64,000 nucleotides of DNA, from positions 62,001 to 126,000 of the forward strand of contig NZ_CP011026.1 of NCBI RefSeq assembly GCF_000238395.3, given 5' to 3'. Below, one piece after another: positions 16,555-25,146 of this stretch. Made by a program: the position numbers and the translations under genes. The DNA comes from Pseudoalteromonas arctica A 37-1-2 (GTDB lineage: Bacteria; Pseudomonadota; Gammaproteobacteria; Enterobacterales; Alteromonadaceae). The first letter of the stretch is position 1; every line of letters begins with the position of its first letter. Under the pieces are notes generated by a model that saw nothing but the letters and a program-made list of their open reading frames with translations, was not told the DNA's origin and did not search any database.

Positions 16555-17220
16555 ATGAGCGAGCTTATGCAATTAGCCCACACTTCTACATCATTAGATT
16601 TAACACAAAATAACAGTCAGTTTATTAGTGCTCGTATTGATGATGTGCATCGAAAAAATCTCGAAAATACAGTGAAAGAAGGTTTTTTAGTTGCGTATAA
16701 CGCTAAGCTTACTTCTTTTATGCCACTACTTTGCCAATACGTTACCGAGCAAGGAAAGTGCACGTTAGGGCTAAGGCAAGCAACTTCGCCATTGTTTATT
16801 GAGCAATATTTAGCATCACCCGTTGAAGATTTTTTAGATGAGAGCATTTCTCGCAATAAGATTTTTGAACTTGGTAATCTCTGCTCTACAAACCGAAGAG
16901 CAACACTTGCACATTTTATTATTGTTAACGAAGCTCTGCAAAGTGTGGGGGCAAAACATTTAGTGTTTTGTGCAACCAACAAAGTGCGTGCTTTATTGCG
17001 CTTACTTGGTGTTACGTGTACCGAAATTGCACTTGCGAGCAGTTTTGTAGTTGAGAACCCATTAAAGTGGGGCAGCTATTACGCCAACCAACCAACAGTA
17101 TGCATTGTGAGCCTAGAGCAAGCTCACCAACAAGTATTAAATACCCCAATGCTTTATAGTTTGATGCAGCAAAACCACTCAAGTATTAATTCTTTGGTAA
17201 ATGCATTGGTGAATGTATGA
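16555..17220 (+). CDS. Thermostable hemolysin family protein (possible acyltransferase)
   Basis: The 221-residue protein matches the thermostable hemolysin (delta-VPH) family known from Vibrio. It has a mixed alpha/beta pattern with no signal peptide or membrane helix, which is odd for a secreted toxin. The segment FELGNLCSTNRRATLAHFII followed by GAKHLVFCATNKVRALLRLL looks like the core of GNAT/autoinducer-synthase-type acyltransferases (strand, glycine turn, helix, then a late strand and helix). I therefore suspect an acyl-transfer role. It is the first of ten tightly linked genes and overlaps the AMP-ligase start (ATGA). AGG at 16549 gives the ribosome site. Haemolysis in the family may be indirect, through a product. 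Confidence 0.85.
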   Translation: MSELMQLAHTSTSLDLTQNNSQFISARIDDVHRKNLENTVKEGFLVAYNAKLTSFMPLLCQYVTEQGKCTLGLRQATSPLFIEQYLASPVEDFLDESISRNKIFELGNLCSTNRRATLAHFIIVNEALQSVGAKHLVFCATNKVRALLRLLGVTCTEIALASSFVVENPLKWGSYYANQPTVCIVSLEQAHQQVLNTPMLYSLMQQNHSSINSLVNALVNV

Positions 17221-18686
17221 ATTACTATAATACACATTCAATATCGCCATTAATTATTGCCCATAATAAAGAGCAAACACTTGAAATTAACGGTGGTGAG
17301 TTTAACCAGCAAATACAAAAAGTAGTAAAAATACTACAAAGCTTTAACGGCAAATGTGTCGCTTATAAGCTCGATAATACGCCAGCTTGGCTTGTTATTG
17401 ATGCCGTTACTGCAGTTTCTAACAAAGTGGCTGTGCCAATTGCTCACTTTTTTAGTGAACAACAAACTCAATATGTACTAGCTCAATGCGGCGCTAATTT
17501 ACTTATTTGCGACACGGCAAACCCTTTACTTGGGGAGCCGACTGCATCGATTACTATGTTTGAGTTTTACACGTTATATATTTACGAAATTGTTGTAGTT
17601 AAACCCGTCAGTTATTTTCCAGAAACTCAAAAAGTAACGTTTACATCAGGATCGACTGGGCAACCAAAAGGCGTGTGTTTATCTGCAAAGAGCCAAATGC
17701 AGGTAGCTCAATCTCTGTGCGATAAAATTAATATTAAAAAGCCTGTTCATTTATGTTTATTGCCGCTTGCTGTATTGCTTGAAAATATAGCCGGTGTGTA
17801 TGCCCCCTTAAAAAGTGGCGGTACAGTGCATTTAATGCCGTTAAATGAATTAGGCTTTGTTGGAACTGTATTAAAACAACCCGCACAGCTTATAGCTGCT
17901 ATTGATAAAGTTAAGCCAAATACGCTTATTTTAGTGCCTGAACTATTAGCATGCTTAGTTGCTTTTGCAGAAGATGGGTGGCAACCGCCTAGTTCGTTAC
18001 AGTTTATTGCAGTAGGTGGTGCGCTTGTCAGCGAAATGCTATTAACCAAAGCGCGTAGCTTAAATTTACCGGTATACCAAGGTTATGGGCTTTCTGAGGC
18101 GGCATCTGTAGTTAGTTTAAATACGCCCATAAACGATAACCTTCACAGTGCAGGCTCTGTGTTATCTCATATTCAAACCAAAATTGAAAATGGCCAGCTT
18201 TTTATAAAAGGCGATTTGTTTTTAGGTTACTTAAATCATCAACCTCACGACAAAAACCAGTGGTATGCAACCGGTGATCTGGTCGATCAGCATCAAAATA
18301 CCTTATTTATTAAAGGCCGCCTAAAAAACCTAATTATTACCAGCATGGGTCGCAACATCAGTGCCGAGTGGCCTGAATCACTATTACTAAGTCAAAGCGG
18401 TATTTTACAAGCGGTTGTGTTTGGTGAAGGTCGACCTTTTTTAACCGCCATTATTTATGCCGATTCAAAGCTATGTAACCCCGTGTTAGCTCAATACATT
18501 AACGCAATTAATAAACAACTACCCGACTATGCACGAATTCAAAAATGGCATCGTTTAACTGCCCCATTAAGTGTGCAACAAGGATTATTAACCACAAATA
18601 ATCGCCCAAAACGAGATGCCATAAGTAAGCAGTACCATGCTGTGTTTGAGCAATTTTACCGACTTGGAGAAGTAATTAATGAGTGA
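17217..18686 (+). CDS. AMP-dependent synthetase/ligase (acyl-CoA synthetase-like)
   Basis: The 489-residue protein is an ANL-superfamily adenylating enzyme. Visible motifs are VTFTSGSTGQPKGVCLS (the Ser/Thr/Gly phosphate loop, about residue 140), VYQGYGLSEAASVVS (the YGxSE motif), YATGDLVDQ (ribose-binding Asp) and FIKGRLKNLIITSMGRNIS (hinge). A Lys near the C-terminus in NNRPKRDAI fits the catalytic position. It is shorter than typical long-chain acyl-CoA synthetases (about 550 residues). It would activate a carboxylic acid, probably a fatty acid, for the neighbouring acyltransferase-like, diiron and SDR enzymes. The start overlaps the previous gene by four bases. Confidence 0.92.
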   Translation: MNYYNTHSISPLIIAHNKEQTLEINGGEFNQQIQKVVKILQSFNGKCVAYKLDNTPAWLVIDAVTAVSNKVAVPIAHFFSEQQTQYVLAQCGANLLICDTANPLLGEPTASITMFEFYTLYIYEIVVVKPVSYFPETQKVTFTSGSTGQPKGVCLSAKSQMQVAQSLCDKINIKKPVHLCLLPLAVLLENIAGVYAPLKSGGTVHLMPLNELGFVGTVLKQPAQLIAAIDKVKPNTLILVPELLACLVAFAEDGWQPPSSLQFIAVGGALVSEMLLTKARSLNLPVYQGYGLSEAASVVSLNTPINDNLHSAGSVLSHIQTKIENGQLFIKGDLFLGYLNHQPHDKNQWYATGDLVDQHQNTLFIKGRLKNLIITSMGRNISAEWPESLLLSQSGILQAVVFGEGRPFLTAIIYADSKLCNPVLAQYINAINKQLPDYARIQKWHRLTAPLSVQQGLLTTNNRPKRDAISKQYHAVFEQFYRLGEVINE

Positions 18687-19368
18687 TTTTTTTAACACCC
18701 TTAAAGAGCAAACTAAACAAGAGCAAAACTACCTGCTTGCAGCGCCGATTATCCAGCGTGTTTTTAAAGGCGAAGCATCACTTGAAGAATACGCCTCGTT
18801 TTTAGCGCAAGCGTATCACCATGTTAAGCACACTGTGCCATTAATGATGTCGGTTGGTGCACGATTAACCGACGATCAAGAATGGCTGCGCGAAGCCGTC
18901 GCAGAATATATTGAAGAAGAGATTGGTCATCAAGAGTGGGTACTTAATGACATTGCAGCCTGTGGTTTTGACAAAGAAACAGTACGTCGTAGTCAGCCGC
19001 AATTTGCAACCGAAATAATGGTTTCGTATGCGTACGACTCCATTGCACGTAAAAATCCGTTGAGCTTTTTTGGCATGGTGCATGTGCTTGAGGGCACTTC
19101 TATAGCGCTTGCTGATGGCGCGGCTTCAAACATTGCAAATGCTGTGGGCTTACCTAAAAAAGCATTTAGTTATTTAACCTCTCACGGCGCACTTGATATA
19201 GAGCATGTAAAGTTTTTTGAAAACCTAATGAACCAAATAACAGATGAGGCGGATCAGCAAGCCATACTCCATGGTGCAAAGCGCTTTTATCGTTTATACG
19301 GCGATATATTTCGTGGGCTCGATGACGAACCGTTTTTTAAAGCACGTGCACAAGGCAAATTGGCATGA
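18679..19368 (+). CDS. Heme-oxygenase-like diiron oxidase/oxygenase (TenA/PqqC-fold)
   Basis: The 229-residue, all-helical protein has the pattern of heme-oxygenase-like diiron enzymes: EEEIGHQEW (Glu81 and His84), FFGMVHVLEGTS (Glu138), HGALDIEHVKFF (His169, Asp173, His176). These are the places expected for a carboxylate/His diiron site. Relatives include UndA, which makes terminal alkenes from fatty acids, and N-oxygenases of natural product pathways. It overlaps both neighbours by a few bases, inside a cluster with an AMP-ligase and an SDR, so oxidation of an acyl substrate is the natural guess. It lacks the Cys of thiaminase TenA, so thiamin salvage is unlikely. Confidence 0.85.
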   Translation: MSDFFNTLKEQTKQEQNYLLAAPIIQRVFKGEASLEEYASFLAQAYHHVKHTVPLMMSVGARLTDDQEWLREAVAEYIEEEIGHQEWVLNDIAACGFDKETVRRSQPQFATEIMVSYAYDSIARKNPLSFFGMVHVLEGTSIALADGAASNIANAVGLPKKAFSYLTSHGALDIEHVKFFENLMNQITDEADQQAILHGAKRFYRLYGDIFRGLDDEPFFKARAQGKLA

Positions 19369-20135
19369 GTAGCACTTTATGTGTGCTCACTGGCGCAACA
19401 GGCGGAATAGGGCAAGCTATTGCTAAAGCTCTACATGCAAAAGGGTGGAAGTTACTACTTGTAGGGCGAAATACCCAAGCCCTTGAAGAGCTCAGTAGTG
19501 CATGCCCAGACAGTGAAATATTTGCTGGCGACTTAACCGACGATACAACACGCATTAACTTAGCAATAAAAGCCAAGCAACTCGGTGGCGTTAAGTTACT
19601 TATTAACAATGCCGGTATAAATACAATGCAAAGCTTAGAGCACACAAGTAATGAGCAAATAGACAATATGCTCGTTACTAATTTGTCGGTGCCTATTAAA
19701 TTATGCCAGCTATTTTTAGGGCAGTTAGCGTATACCAAAGGCACCATTGTTAACGTGGGCTCATCGTTTGGCAGTATTGGCTACCCGTTTCAAACACTTT
19801 ATTGCGCCAGTAAATTTGGTTTACGTGGTTTTACAGAAGCGTTATCACGTGAGTTGAATGGTTCAGGCGTTAAAGTGACCTATTTAGCGCCTAGAGCAAC
19901 AGATACATCTATTAATAGCAGTAAAGCGCGGGCAATGAATAAAGAGCTCGGTAATAAAATGGACTCGCCAGAATTAGTTGCTCAAGAGTTATTAGCACTT
20001 ATAAATTCGAATCAAACAAGGCATTTTATTGGTTTTCCTGAAAAATTATTTGCACGCATAAATGGCGCATTCCCAAGCGTTGTTGATAACGCTATTGCAA
20101 AACAACTTCCTAAAATTAAACGTTTTTTAAGTTAA
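19365..20135 (+). CDS. Short-chain dehydrogenase/reductase
   Basis: The 256-residue protein is a classical SDR. TGATGGIGQAIAKALHAKG at residues 9-27 is the cofactor glycine motif, and VGRNTQ follows the second strand, with Arg favouring NADP(H). LLINNAGIN is the NNAG motif. The catalytic set is Ser in VGSSFGSIG and Tyr/Lys in YCASKFGLRG. It could reduce or oxidise a carbonyl of the product made by the upstream ligase, acyltransferase-like and diiron proteins. It overlaps the diiron gene by four bases. The substrate is unknown. Confidence 0.94.
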   Translation: MSSTLCVLTGATGGIGQAIAKALHAKGWKLLLVGRNTQALEELSSACPDSEIFAGDLTDDTTRINLAIKAKQLGGVKLLINNAGINTMQSLEHTSNEQIDNMLVTNLSVPIKLCQLFLGQLAYTKGTIVNVGSSFGSIGYPFQTLYCASKFGLRGFTEALSRELNGSGVKVTYLAPRATDTSINSSKARAMNKELGNKMDSPELVAQELLALINSNQTRHFIGFPEKLFARINGAFPSVVDNAIAKQLPKIKRFLS

Positions 20136-20156
20136 CAAACACACAAGGGCAAAATT

Positions 20157-20804
20157 ATGTATAAATTTATACTCGCATTTTATTTAGTACTAACAACTGT
20201 ATTTGCAACCGCAGTACATGCAGATGAAACACAAGACTTAACCTCTATTCAACAAAAGTGGGCAACTGCTAATTACGAACTTGAAGACGATGCGCAAATA
20301 GACGCGTTTACGCAACTGAGTGAGCAAAGCGCGTTGTTTGTTAAAAACTACCCAAACTCGGCGCAAACACATATTTGGAATGGGATTGTCTTAGCCAGCT
20401 TTGCAGGTGCAAAAGGGGGCTTGGGTGCACTTGGTTTAGCAAAAGAGGCAAAAACGTCACTCGAAAATGCACTCTCAATTGATGGCACTGCACTAAATGG
20501 CTCAGCTTACGCAAGCCTTGCAACGCTTTACAGTAAAGTACCTGGTTGGCCAATTGGATTTGGTGATGACAACAAAGCTGAAAAATTATTTAAACAAGCG
20601 CTCGCTTTTAATCTCGAAGGCATTGATACTAATTACTTATACGGTGAATACTTGTATGACGAAGGCGATTATAAACAAGCTAAAGCACGACTACTTGTAG
20701 CACAAGCCGCGGGCATTCGTGATACTCGTGCAAAAGCAGATAAATATCGCCAACAAGCAATAAGCCAGCTATTGGTAAAAGTAGATAAAAAACTAAAAAG
20801 ATAA
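20157..20804 (+). CDS. Secreted TPR-like (TatT-type) lipid/transport accessory protein
   Basis: The 215-residue product has a signal peptide (cut near AVHADE) and helical repeats of TPR type (AFTQLSEQSALFVKNYPNSA; KAEKLFKQALAFNLEGIDTN; YLYDEGDYKQAKARLLVAQA). The arrangement, including the Gly-rich AKGGLGALGLAKEAKTSLEN stretch, recalls TatT-like periplasmic TPR proteins, which often partner transport systems. It lies 21 bp after the SDR and 7 bp before the response regulator, so it belongs to the same operon. It may bind the small molecule or an outer-membrane partner in the periplasm. Confidence 0.75.
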   Translation: MYKFILAFYLVLTTVFATAVHADETQDLTSIQQKWATANYELEDDAQIDAFTQLSEQSALFVKNYPNSAQTHIWNGIVLASFAGAKGGLGALGLAKEAKTSLENALSIDGTALNGSAYASLATLYSKVPGWPIGFGDDNKAEKLFKQALAFNLEGIDTNYLYGEYLYDEGDYKQAKARLLVAQAAGIRDTRAKADKYRQQAISQLLVKVDKKLKR

Positions 20805-20811
20805 ACACATA

Positions 20812-21471
20812 ATGCATTTATTACTCGTTGAGGACGATCATTTAGTGGCGCAAGGACTTATTCGCTCTTTGCGTCAAGAGGGCTACAGCGTAGAGCATAG
20901 TGGCACAGTAAAACACGCCTTAGAGTGCCTTTCTAGTGGTGAAATTGAGCTTGTTATTCTCGATTTAGGATTACCTGACGGCGATGGCTCGCAAGTTTTA
21001 AAGCATATTAAAGCACAAAAAAAAGTTATTCCGGTGGTTATTTTAACTGCTCGCGGCAGTATTGACGACAAAGTCCAAGGGCTTGATATGGGCGCTGACG
21101 ATTACCTTGCAAAGCCGTTTGACCCCGCTGAGCTATTTGCCCGTTTACGTGTAGCAAGCCGGCGCATTAACCAAACACAATCAAGCTTATTGCGCTGTGG
21201 TGATGTAGTAATAGATACATCTGCTCATACAGTTACACTAAGTGGGCAGTCACTTACACTACCGCGCAAAGAATACATGCTTTTAAAAGCGCTGATGGAA
21301 AATCAGGGAAGGGTGCAATCAAAACAACAACTCGAAAATAAACTTTACCAATGGGGTGAAGAAGTTGGCTCTAATGCCATAGAGGTCCATATTCATCATC
21401 TTCGTAAAAAATTCCCTAGCGATTTTATTAAAACCTTACGTGGCATTGGCTACGTGGTTGGTAAGCGTTAG
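20812..21471 (+). CDS. OmpR-family response regulator, QseB/PmrA type
   Basis: The 219-residue protein has a receiver domain (LLLVEDD acidic pair, phospho-acceptor Asp51 in VILDLGLPDGDG, Thr in ILTARG, Lys in YLAKPFDP) and a winged-helix output domain with QKQL-type segments and GSNAIEVHIHHLRKKF. The SNAIEVHIHHLRKK signature is typical of the QseB/PmrA subgroup. It is encoded with its histidine kinase inside the operon. TTAAG half-sites of the QseB/PmrA kind lie before the first gene of the cluster (16496-16525). Confidence 0.94.
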   Translation: MHLLLVEDDHLVAQGLIRSLRQEGYSVEHSGTVKHALECLSSGEIELVILDLGLPDGDGSQVLKHIKAQKKVIPVVILTARGSIDDKVQGLDMGADDYLAKPFDPAELFARLRVASRRINQTQSSLLRCGDVVIDTSAHTVTLSGQSLTLPRKEYMLLKALMENQGRVQSKQQLENKLYQWGEEVGSNAIEVHIHHLRKKFPSDFIKTLRGIGYVVGKR

Positions 21472-21497
21472 GGTGTGTTTATCTTTCGAGGTTGAAA

Positions 21498-22811
21498 ATG
21501 TCTATTCGTAAACGTCTGACCTTAATTTTACTTTCAATGATGGTGCTTACTTGCTTTTTAGCATTAGTAAAAGGCTATCAAAAAAGCATGCGCCACGGCG
21601 AAAACTTGCTTGATAATGAACTTAAAATAGTGGCTGGCGTTTTAATTGAGCAACCATTAGCACTAAGCACAAATGCAGTACAAGTAAGCAATAATAGTGC
21701 TCAGTTGTTGTATCAAATCTGGCAAAACAATAGTTTACTTAGCGGCTCATCGAGTTTAACGAATAACCAAATTAGTTTTAGCGAGGGCTTTCAAACTGCC
21801 AATGTAGCAGGGCAGCGTATGCGAGTGTTTGTGATGAGTAAAAACACCCGTAAAGTCATTGTTGCTGAACCTATGGCAAAGCGGTTTGAATTAGCTGAAG
21901 CAGTTATTTTATCTGCAATGTTACCTATGCTATGGGCAGTCCCTCTGCTTGCTATTTTTATTAGCTTTTTTGTTAAATACGCATTAGCCCCTCTTACTCG
22001 ATTATCTAAGCAGCTGGCTACTCGCCAAGCAAACGACTTTACGCCAATTAACTGGCAGGTAACCGACGAAGAAATTAAACCGGTTATTAATCGTTTAAAC
22101 GACTTATTTAAACGAGTAGAAACCGCTTACTTACGAGAGCGCTTTTTTGCCTCAGATGCAGCTCACGAATTACGTACCCCGCTTAGTAGTTTAAAAATTA
22201 ATGTACATAATTTGGCTAATAAACAAAGCAACTCGCAAAACCATCAAGAGCTCCAAGCTATGTCGCAGGGCATTAATCGCTTAAGTAATATTGTTGAACA
22301 AATGCTAATTTTAGGGCGCACTCAGCCTGAACAATGGCAGAGGCAGTTTAGCGAACAATCATTGCTAACGATTACTCAACAAGTCGTATCGGAGCAATAC
22401 GACAAAATAGACGAAAAAAACCAAACTATTAGTCTTGAAGGTGATGATTTTGTAATTAATGGTGATGAGTTTACATTAACCACACTCATCACTAATTTAC
22501 TTAGCAATGCCATAAAATACACCCCCAATAATGGTCAAATAATAATTAAATTAGCATCAAGTAATAACAGCTATAGTTGGCAAATTGATGATTCTGGTGC
22601 GGGCATGACTGAAGATCAAAAAGAGCGAATATTTAATCGCTTTTATCGCGTAGGTGGCGATCAACATCCATCAGGCGAGCAAGGTGCGGGTTTAGGTATG
22701 GCGATTGTTCAACACATAATTGCTATTTATGGCGCAAGTATTTATTTAGCGAATAGCTCTTTAGGCGGACTAACCGTTAAGGTTACTTTTACAGGAGTAA
22801 AAAGTGACTAA
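21498..22811 (+). CDS. QseC/PmrB-type sensor histidine kinase
   Basis: The 437-residue kinase has an N-terminal membrane helix (about 8-24), a short periplasmic sensor of about 110 residues, a second helix (about 137-160), a HAMP-like linker, the dimerisation box ASDAAHELRTPLSSLKINV (His about 223), and a GHKL ATPase domain (LLSNAIKYTPNNG, DDSGAGM, GAGLGMAIV). The periplasmic part shows no obvious ExxE iron-binding motif of PmrB. I take ATG 21498 because GAGG at 21488 is well placed; the frame also contains a TTG two codons earlier. It pairs with the regulator directly upstream. Confidence 0.93.
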   Translation: MSIRKRLTLILLSMMVLTCFLALVKGYQKSMRHGENLLDNELKIVAGVLIEQPLALSTNAVQVSNNSAQLLYQIWQNNSLLSGSSSLTNNQISFSEGFQTANVAGQRMRVFVMSKNTRKVIVAEPMAKRFELAEAVILSAMLPMLWAVPLLAIFISFFVKYALAPLTRLSKQLATRQANDFTPINWQVTDEEIKPVINRLNDLFKRVETAYLRERFFASDAAHELRTPLSSLKINVHNLANKQSNSQNHQELQAMSQGINRLSNIVEQMLILGRTQPEQWQRQFSEQSLLTITQQVVSEQYDKIDEKNQTISLEGDDFVINGDEFTLTTLITNLLSNAIKYTPNNGQIIIKLASSNNSYSWQIDDSGAGMTEDQKERIFNRFYRVGGDQHPSGEQGAGLGMAIVQHIIAIYGASIYLANSSLGGLTVKVTFTGVKSD

Positions 22812-23157
22812 ACGTTTATTCAATCAATGTCTTTGTTGTTTGTTATTTTTGTCGTTTAACGCGGTGAGTAAAGAGTACCTTATTATTTTAAAAGATCATT
22901 TGTTTTATCCCTCGCAAATAATTATTCCCGCAAATAAAAAAGTAAAACTATTGATAGAAAACCAAGACAGCACACCAGAAGAGTTTGATAGCTTTGATCT
23001 AAACAGAGAAAAAGTACTCTACCCAAATCGTAAAAGTATTATTTATATAGGACCGCTAAGTAAAGGGCATTACGAGTTTTTTGGTGAGTTTTCGCCAAAT
23101 ACAGCAAGGGGCGTTGTTATAGTTAGCGATGAAGGGGCGCAGCATGCTAATAACTAG
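22804..23157 (+). CDS. Periplasmic cupredoxin-like protein linked to FTR1
   Basis: The 117-residue protein has a signal peptide (cut near NAVSK) and a small cupredoxin-1 type domain: HLFYPSQIIIPANKKVKLLI, NQDSTPEEFDSFDLNREKVL, IGPLSKGHYEFFGEFSPNTA. Relatives with this DxTPEEFxSxxLNREK pattern are usually next to FTR1 iron permeases or copper systems and may bind or oxidise metal in the periplasm. A canonical blue-copper Cys ligand is not visible. The gene overlaps the kinase end by 8 bp and the FTR1-like gene by 14 bp. Confidence 0.85.
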   Translation: MTKRLFNQCLCCLLFLSFNAVSKEYLIILKDHLFYPSQIIIPANKKVKLLIENQDSTPEEFDSFDLNREKVLYPNRKSIIYIGPLSKGHYEFFGEFSPNTARGVVIVSDEGAQHANN

Positions 23158-23884
23158 TTTAGTCATGAGCCTTAATCAATTACTACCAGTGGCTATTTTA
23201 TTAGTGCTACTACAAGTAGTTAAAAAACAAAGCTCTTTAAAAATAGGCTCTGCTTTAGTAATAGGCGCGGTAATGTCGTTTTTGTACATGCAAAGTGCGT
23301 CGTGGGTGAGCCAGTGGTTTGAACATCAAGGGTTAGAGTACTCACAAATAGGGCTATGTATCACTATATTTATTGCTGTATTGGTTTTTGCACTAAAGCA
23401 AAAGTCAGCGGCATTTTATATCGCAGTTATGAGCACAATAACGCTGTATTTAAGCCATTATATTATTTACCTCACCAGTTTTTGGCAAAATAATGATGCA
23501 GGGCAAAGCTTATTTATTGGCACTTTATTAGGTGTGGGAATTTGTTTAAGTTTTAGCGTATTGCTGTACTTTTTAATGAATGCAATTAAGCACCGTTTTG
23601 GTATGTATCCGCTTTTTACTTTGCTTGCTTTTAACAGCGCGGCTAAGTTACTAGTTGCACTGGATTTGGCAAGCCAAATAGATTTAATTACAAACACCTC
23701 AACAGTGTGGGATTTACGTAATTTGTTAAGCGAAAACTCTGAGCTAGGCCGCGTATTGCGTGCTCTTGTTGGTTACGAGGCCACTCCCGATTTAATGAGT
23801 GTACTTATATATAGTACAAGCAGCGTGTTATTTTTATTACTTTGTTATGTTATTTCGGCTTCAATAACTAAGGAACGTGTATGA
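23144..23884 (+). CDS. FTR1-family-like membrane protein lacking the REXXE iron motif
   Basis: The roughly 246-residue protein has seven predicted helices and the C-terminal signature of bacterial FTR1 permeases (DLRNLLSENSELGRVLRALV followed by GYEATP). Where iron permeases have the first-helix REGLE motif, this protein reads SLNQLLPVAILL, and no second REGAE-like motif is seen. It has therefore probably lost iron translocation as known for FTR1/EfeU, or uses other ligands. The start is taken as ATG 23144, with AAGGGG just upstream; the frame also opens at 23129. It overlaps the cupredoxin gene before it and, by ATGA, the next gene. Confidence 0.78.
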   Translation: MLITSLVMSLNQLLPVAILLVLLQVVKKQSSLKIGSALVIGAVMSFLYMQSASWVSQWFEHQGLEYSQIGLCITIFIAVLVFALKQKSAAFYIAVMSTITLYLSHYIIYLTSFWQNNDAGQSLFIGTLLGVGICLSFSVLLYFLMNAIKHRFGMYPLFTLLAFNSAAKLLVALDLASQIDLITNTSTVWDLRNLLSENSELGRVLRALVGYEATPDLMSVLIYSTSSVLFLLLCYVISASITKERV

Positions 23885-24597
23885 AAGCACTCAACCTATA
23901 TTCAGCGCTTAGTTTTACCGCTCTTTGTTTGTTGGTATTCTCAATCCAAGCAAAGGCCGATGGTATTGTTGTTGATAAGGTATATCACCCCTATGTTTTG
24001 CCTTTTGAGCGTGAGTTTGAGTGGCGATTAGTGTCGCACCAAACAGATAGTGGCAACATACTAGCGCAGCGTTTGGGTGGCGGTGGTGCTATTAACGATA
24101 CAATGGCACTGGAAGGCTATTTAGTTGGTGAGCGCGATGATAACGGCGATTTTGGTTTAGAAGCTTATGAGCTTGAGCTACGTTGGCAATTAATTGAGCA
24201 AGGTAAATTATGGGCTGATTGGGGCGCGTTATTTGAGCTTGAAAAAAAACATAACGAAGATGTGTATGAGGCAACTTCGGGTTTTGTGATTGAAAAAGAA
24301 TTTGGAAAAACAAGCCTTACGCTAAACGCTTTTTTGGTTTATGAGTGGGGGCAAGACATTAAAAATGAATGGGAAAGTGAGTTTAGAGCACAATATCGCT
24401 ATCGATATCGCTCTGCTTTCCAGCCTTCTATAGAGGTTTACGTAGGAGAAGACTTTATTGGTATAGGGCCTGGCTTTATAGGTTTACAGCGCTTTGATGG
24501 GCAAAAGCAATTAAAATGGGAAGCGGGTTTCATCACTGAGATAAGCCAATCAGAAAAAAACCATAGTTTTAGGCTCGCATTAGAATTTGAATTTTAA
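23881..24597 (+). CDS. Outer-membrane barrel-like protein, last gene of the metal-linked operon
   Basis: The 238-residue product has a signal peptide (cut near IQAKA) and alternating hydrophobic/polar strands with many aromatic residues (EFEWRLVSHQTD, YELELRWQLIEQGKLWADWG, SLTLNAFLVYEWGQ, SFRLALEFEF), ending in Phe. This is the pattern of a small outer-membrane beta-barrel. It resembles proteins found beside FTR1 and cupredoxin genes, whose function I do not know. It overlaps the FTR1-like gene by four bases, so it is translationally coupled. A terminator is not clear, although an AACTAAAAGTAGTT sequence follows. Confidence 0.75.
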   Translation: MKALNLYSALSFTALCLLVFSIQAKADGIVVDKVYHPYVLPFEREFEWRLVSHQTDSGNILAQRLGGGGAINDTMALEGYLVGERDDNGDFGLEAYELELRWQLIEQGKLWADWGALFELEKKHNEDVYEATSGFVIEKEFGKTSLTLNAFLVYEWGQDIKNEWESEFRAQYRYRYRSAFQPSIEVYVGEDFIGIGPGFIGLQRFDGQKQLKWEAGFITEISQSEKNHSFRLALEFEF

Positions 24598-24649
24598 TAA
24601 CAACTAAAAGTAGTTTTGGTTGTTTATTATTCTGATTATAGATAGGTAC

Positions 24650-24677
24650 TTGACATATTATTTAAACTCTATATAGT
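24650..24677 (+). promoter_or_regulatory. Sigma70 promoter of the cold-shock gene with long leader
   Basis: TTGACA at 24650-24655 and TATAGT at 24672-24677 are separated by 16 bp, a near-consensus promoter. The start codon is about 155 bp downstream, so the mRNA would have a long 5' UTR, as is typical of cspA-type genes where leader folding senses temperature. The leader function is inferred. Confidence 0.7.
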
Positions 24678-24832
24678 GGGCCGCAGCTAGAAAGAAAGCA
24701 TGTAAGCTATAAATCTCCATTTCGATATAAGTAATACTTGTAGTACCGTCCTGAAGTTTTTAAAGTACCATCTCATTTTTTGCTACACCCGCTCTTATGA
24801 GCATATTTTTATTTTTATTTCAGGATATTACA

Positions 24833-25042
24833 ATGTCTAACATCGTATCAGGTACAGTTAAGTGGTTTAACGAGTCTAAAGGTTTTGGTTTCATCGAGCA
24901 AGAAAATGGCCCAGACGTTTTCGCACATTTCTCAGCAATCAAAAGCGAAGGTTTCAAAACTTTAGCTGAAGGCCAACGTGTAGAGTTTACTCTTTCACAA
25001 GGTCAAAAAGGTCCACAAGCTGATAACATCACAGCTGTATAA
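24833..25042 (+). CDS. CspA-family cold-shock protein
   Basis: The 69-residue protein is a single cold-shock domain with both RNA-binding motifs: [14 protein letters not shown] (RNP1) and DVFAHFSAI (RNP2). It binds single-stranded RNA/DNA and melts RNA structure. I use ATG 24833; the upstream in-frame ATG at 24797 would add an unnatural hydrophobic leader, while AGGATA sits before 24833. It is monocistronic with a strong promoter and terminator. Confidence 0.95.
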   Translation: MSNIVSGTVKWFNESKGFGFIEQENGPDVFAHFSAIKSEGFKTLAEGQRVEFTLSQGQKGPQADNITAV

Positions 25043-25063
25043 TTTTACTTTTTAAGTAAAATG

Positions 25064-25089
25064 AAAAAAAGCGCTTAAGGCGCTTTTTT
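25064..25089 (+). terminator. Intrinsic terminator of the cold-shock gene
   Basis: GCGC and GCGC pair around TTAAG, extended by an A-run on one side and TTTTTTT on the other, just after the stop codon. Confidence 0.9.
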
Positions 25090-25146
25090 TGTGTCTGAAA
25101 TTTGACTCAAACCAAGCAACGCCCATTATCACTGTAAATTAACTAA

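Noticed and set aside
18679..19368. Thiaminase TenA or PqqC for thiamin or PQQ
   Set aside because: The TenA catalytic Cys is not visible, no thi or pqq genes are near, and the residues fit a diiron site.
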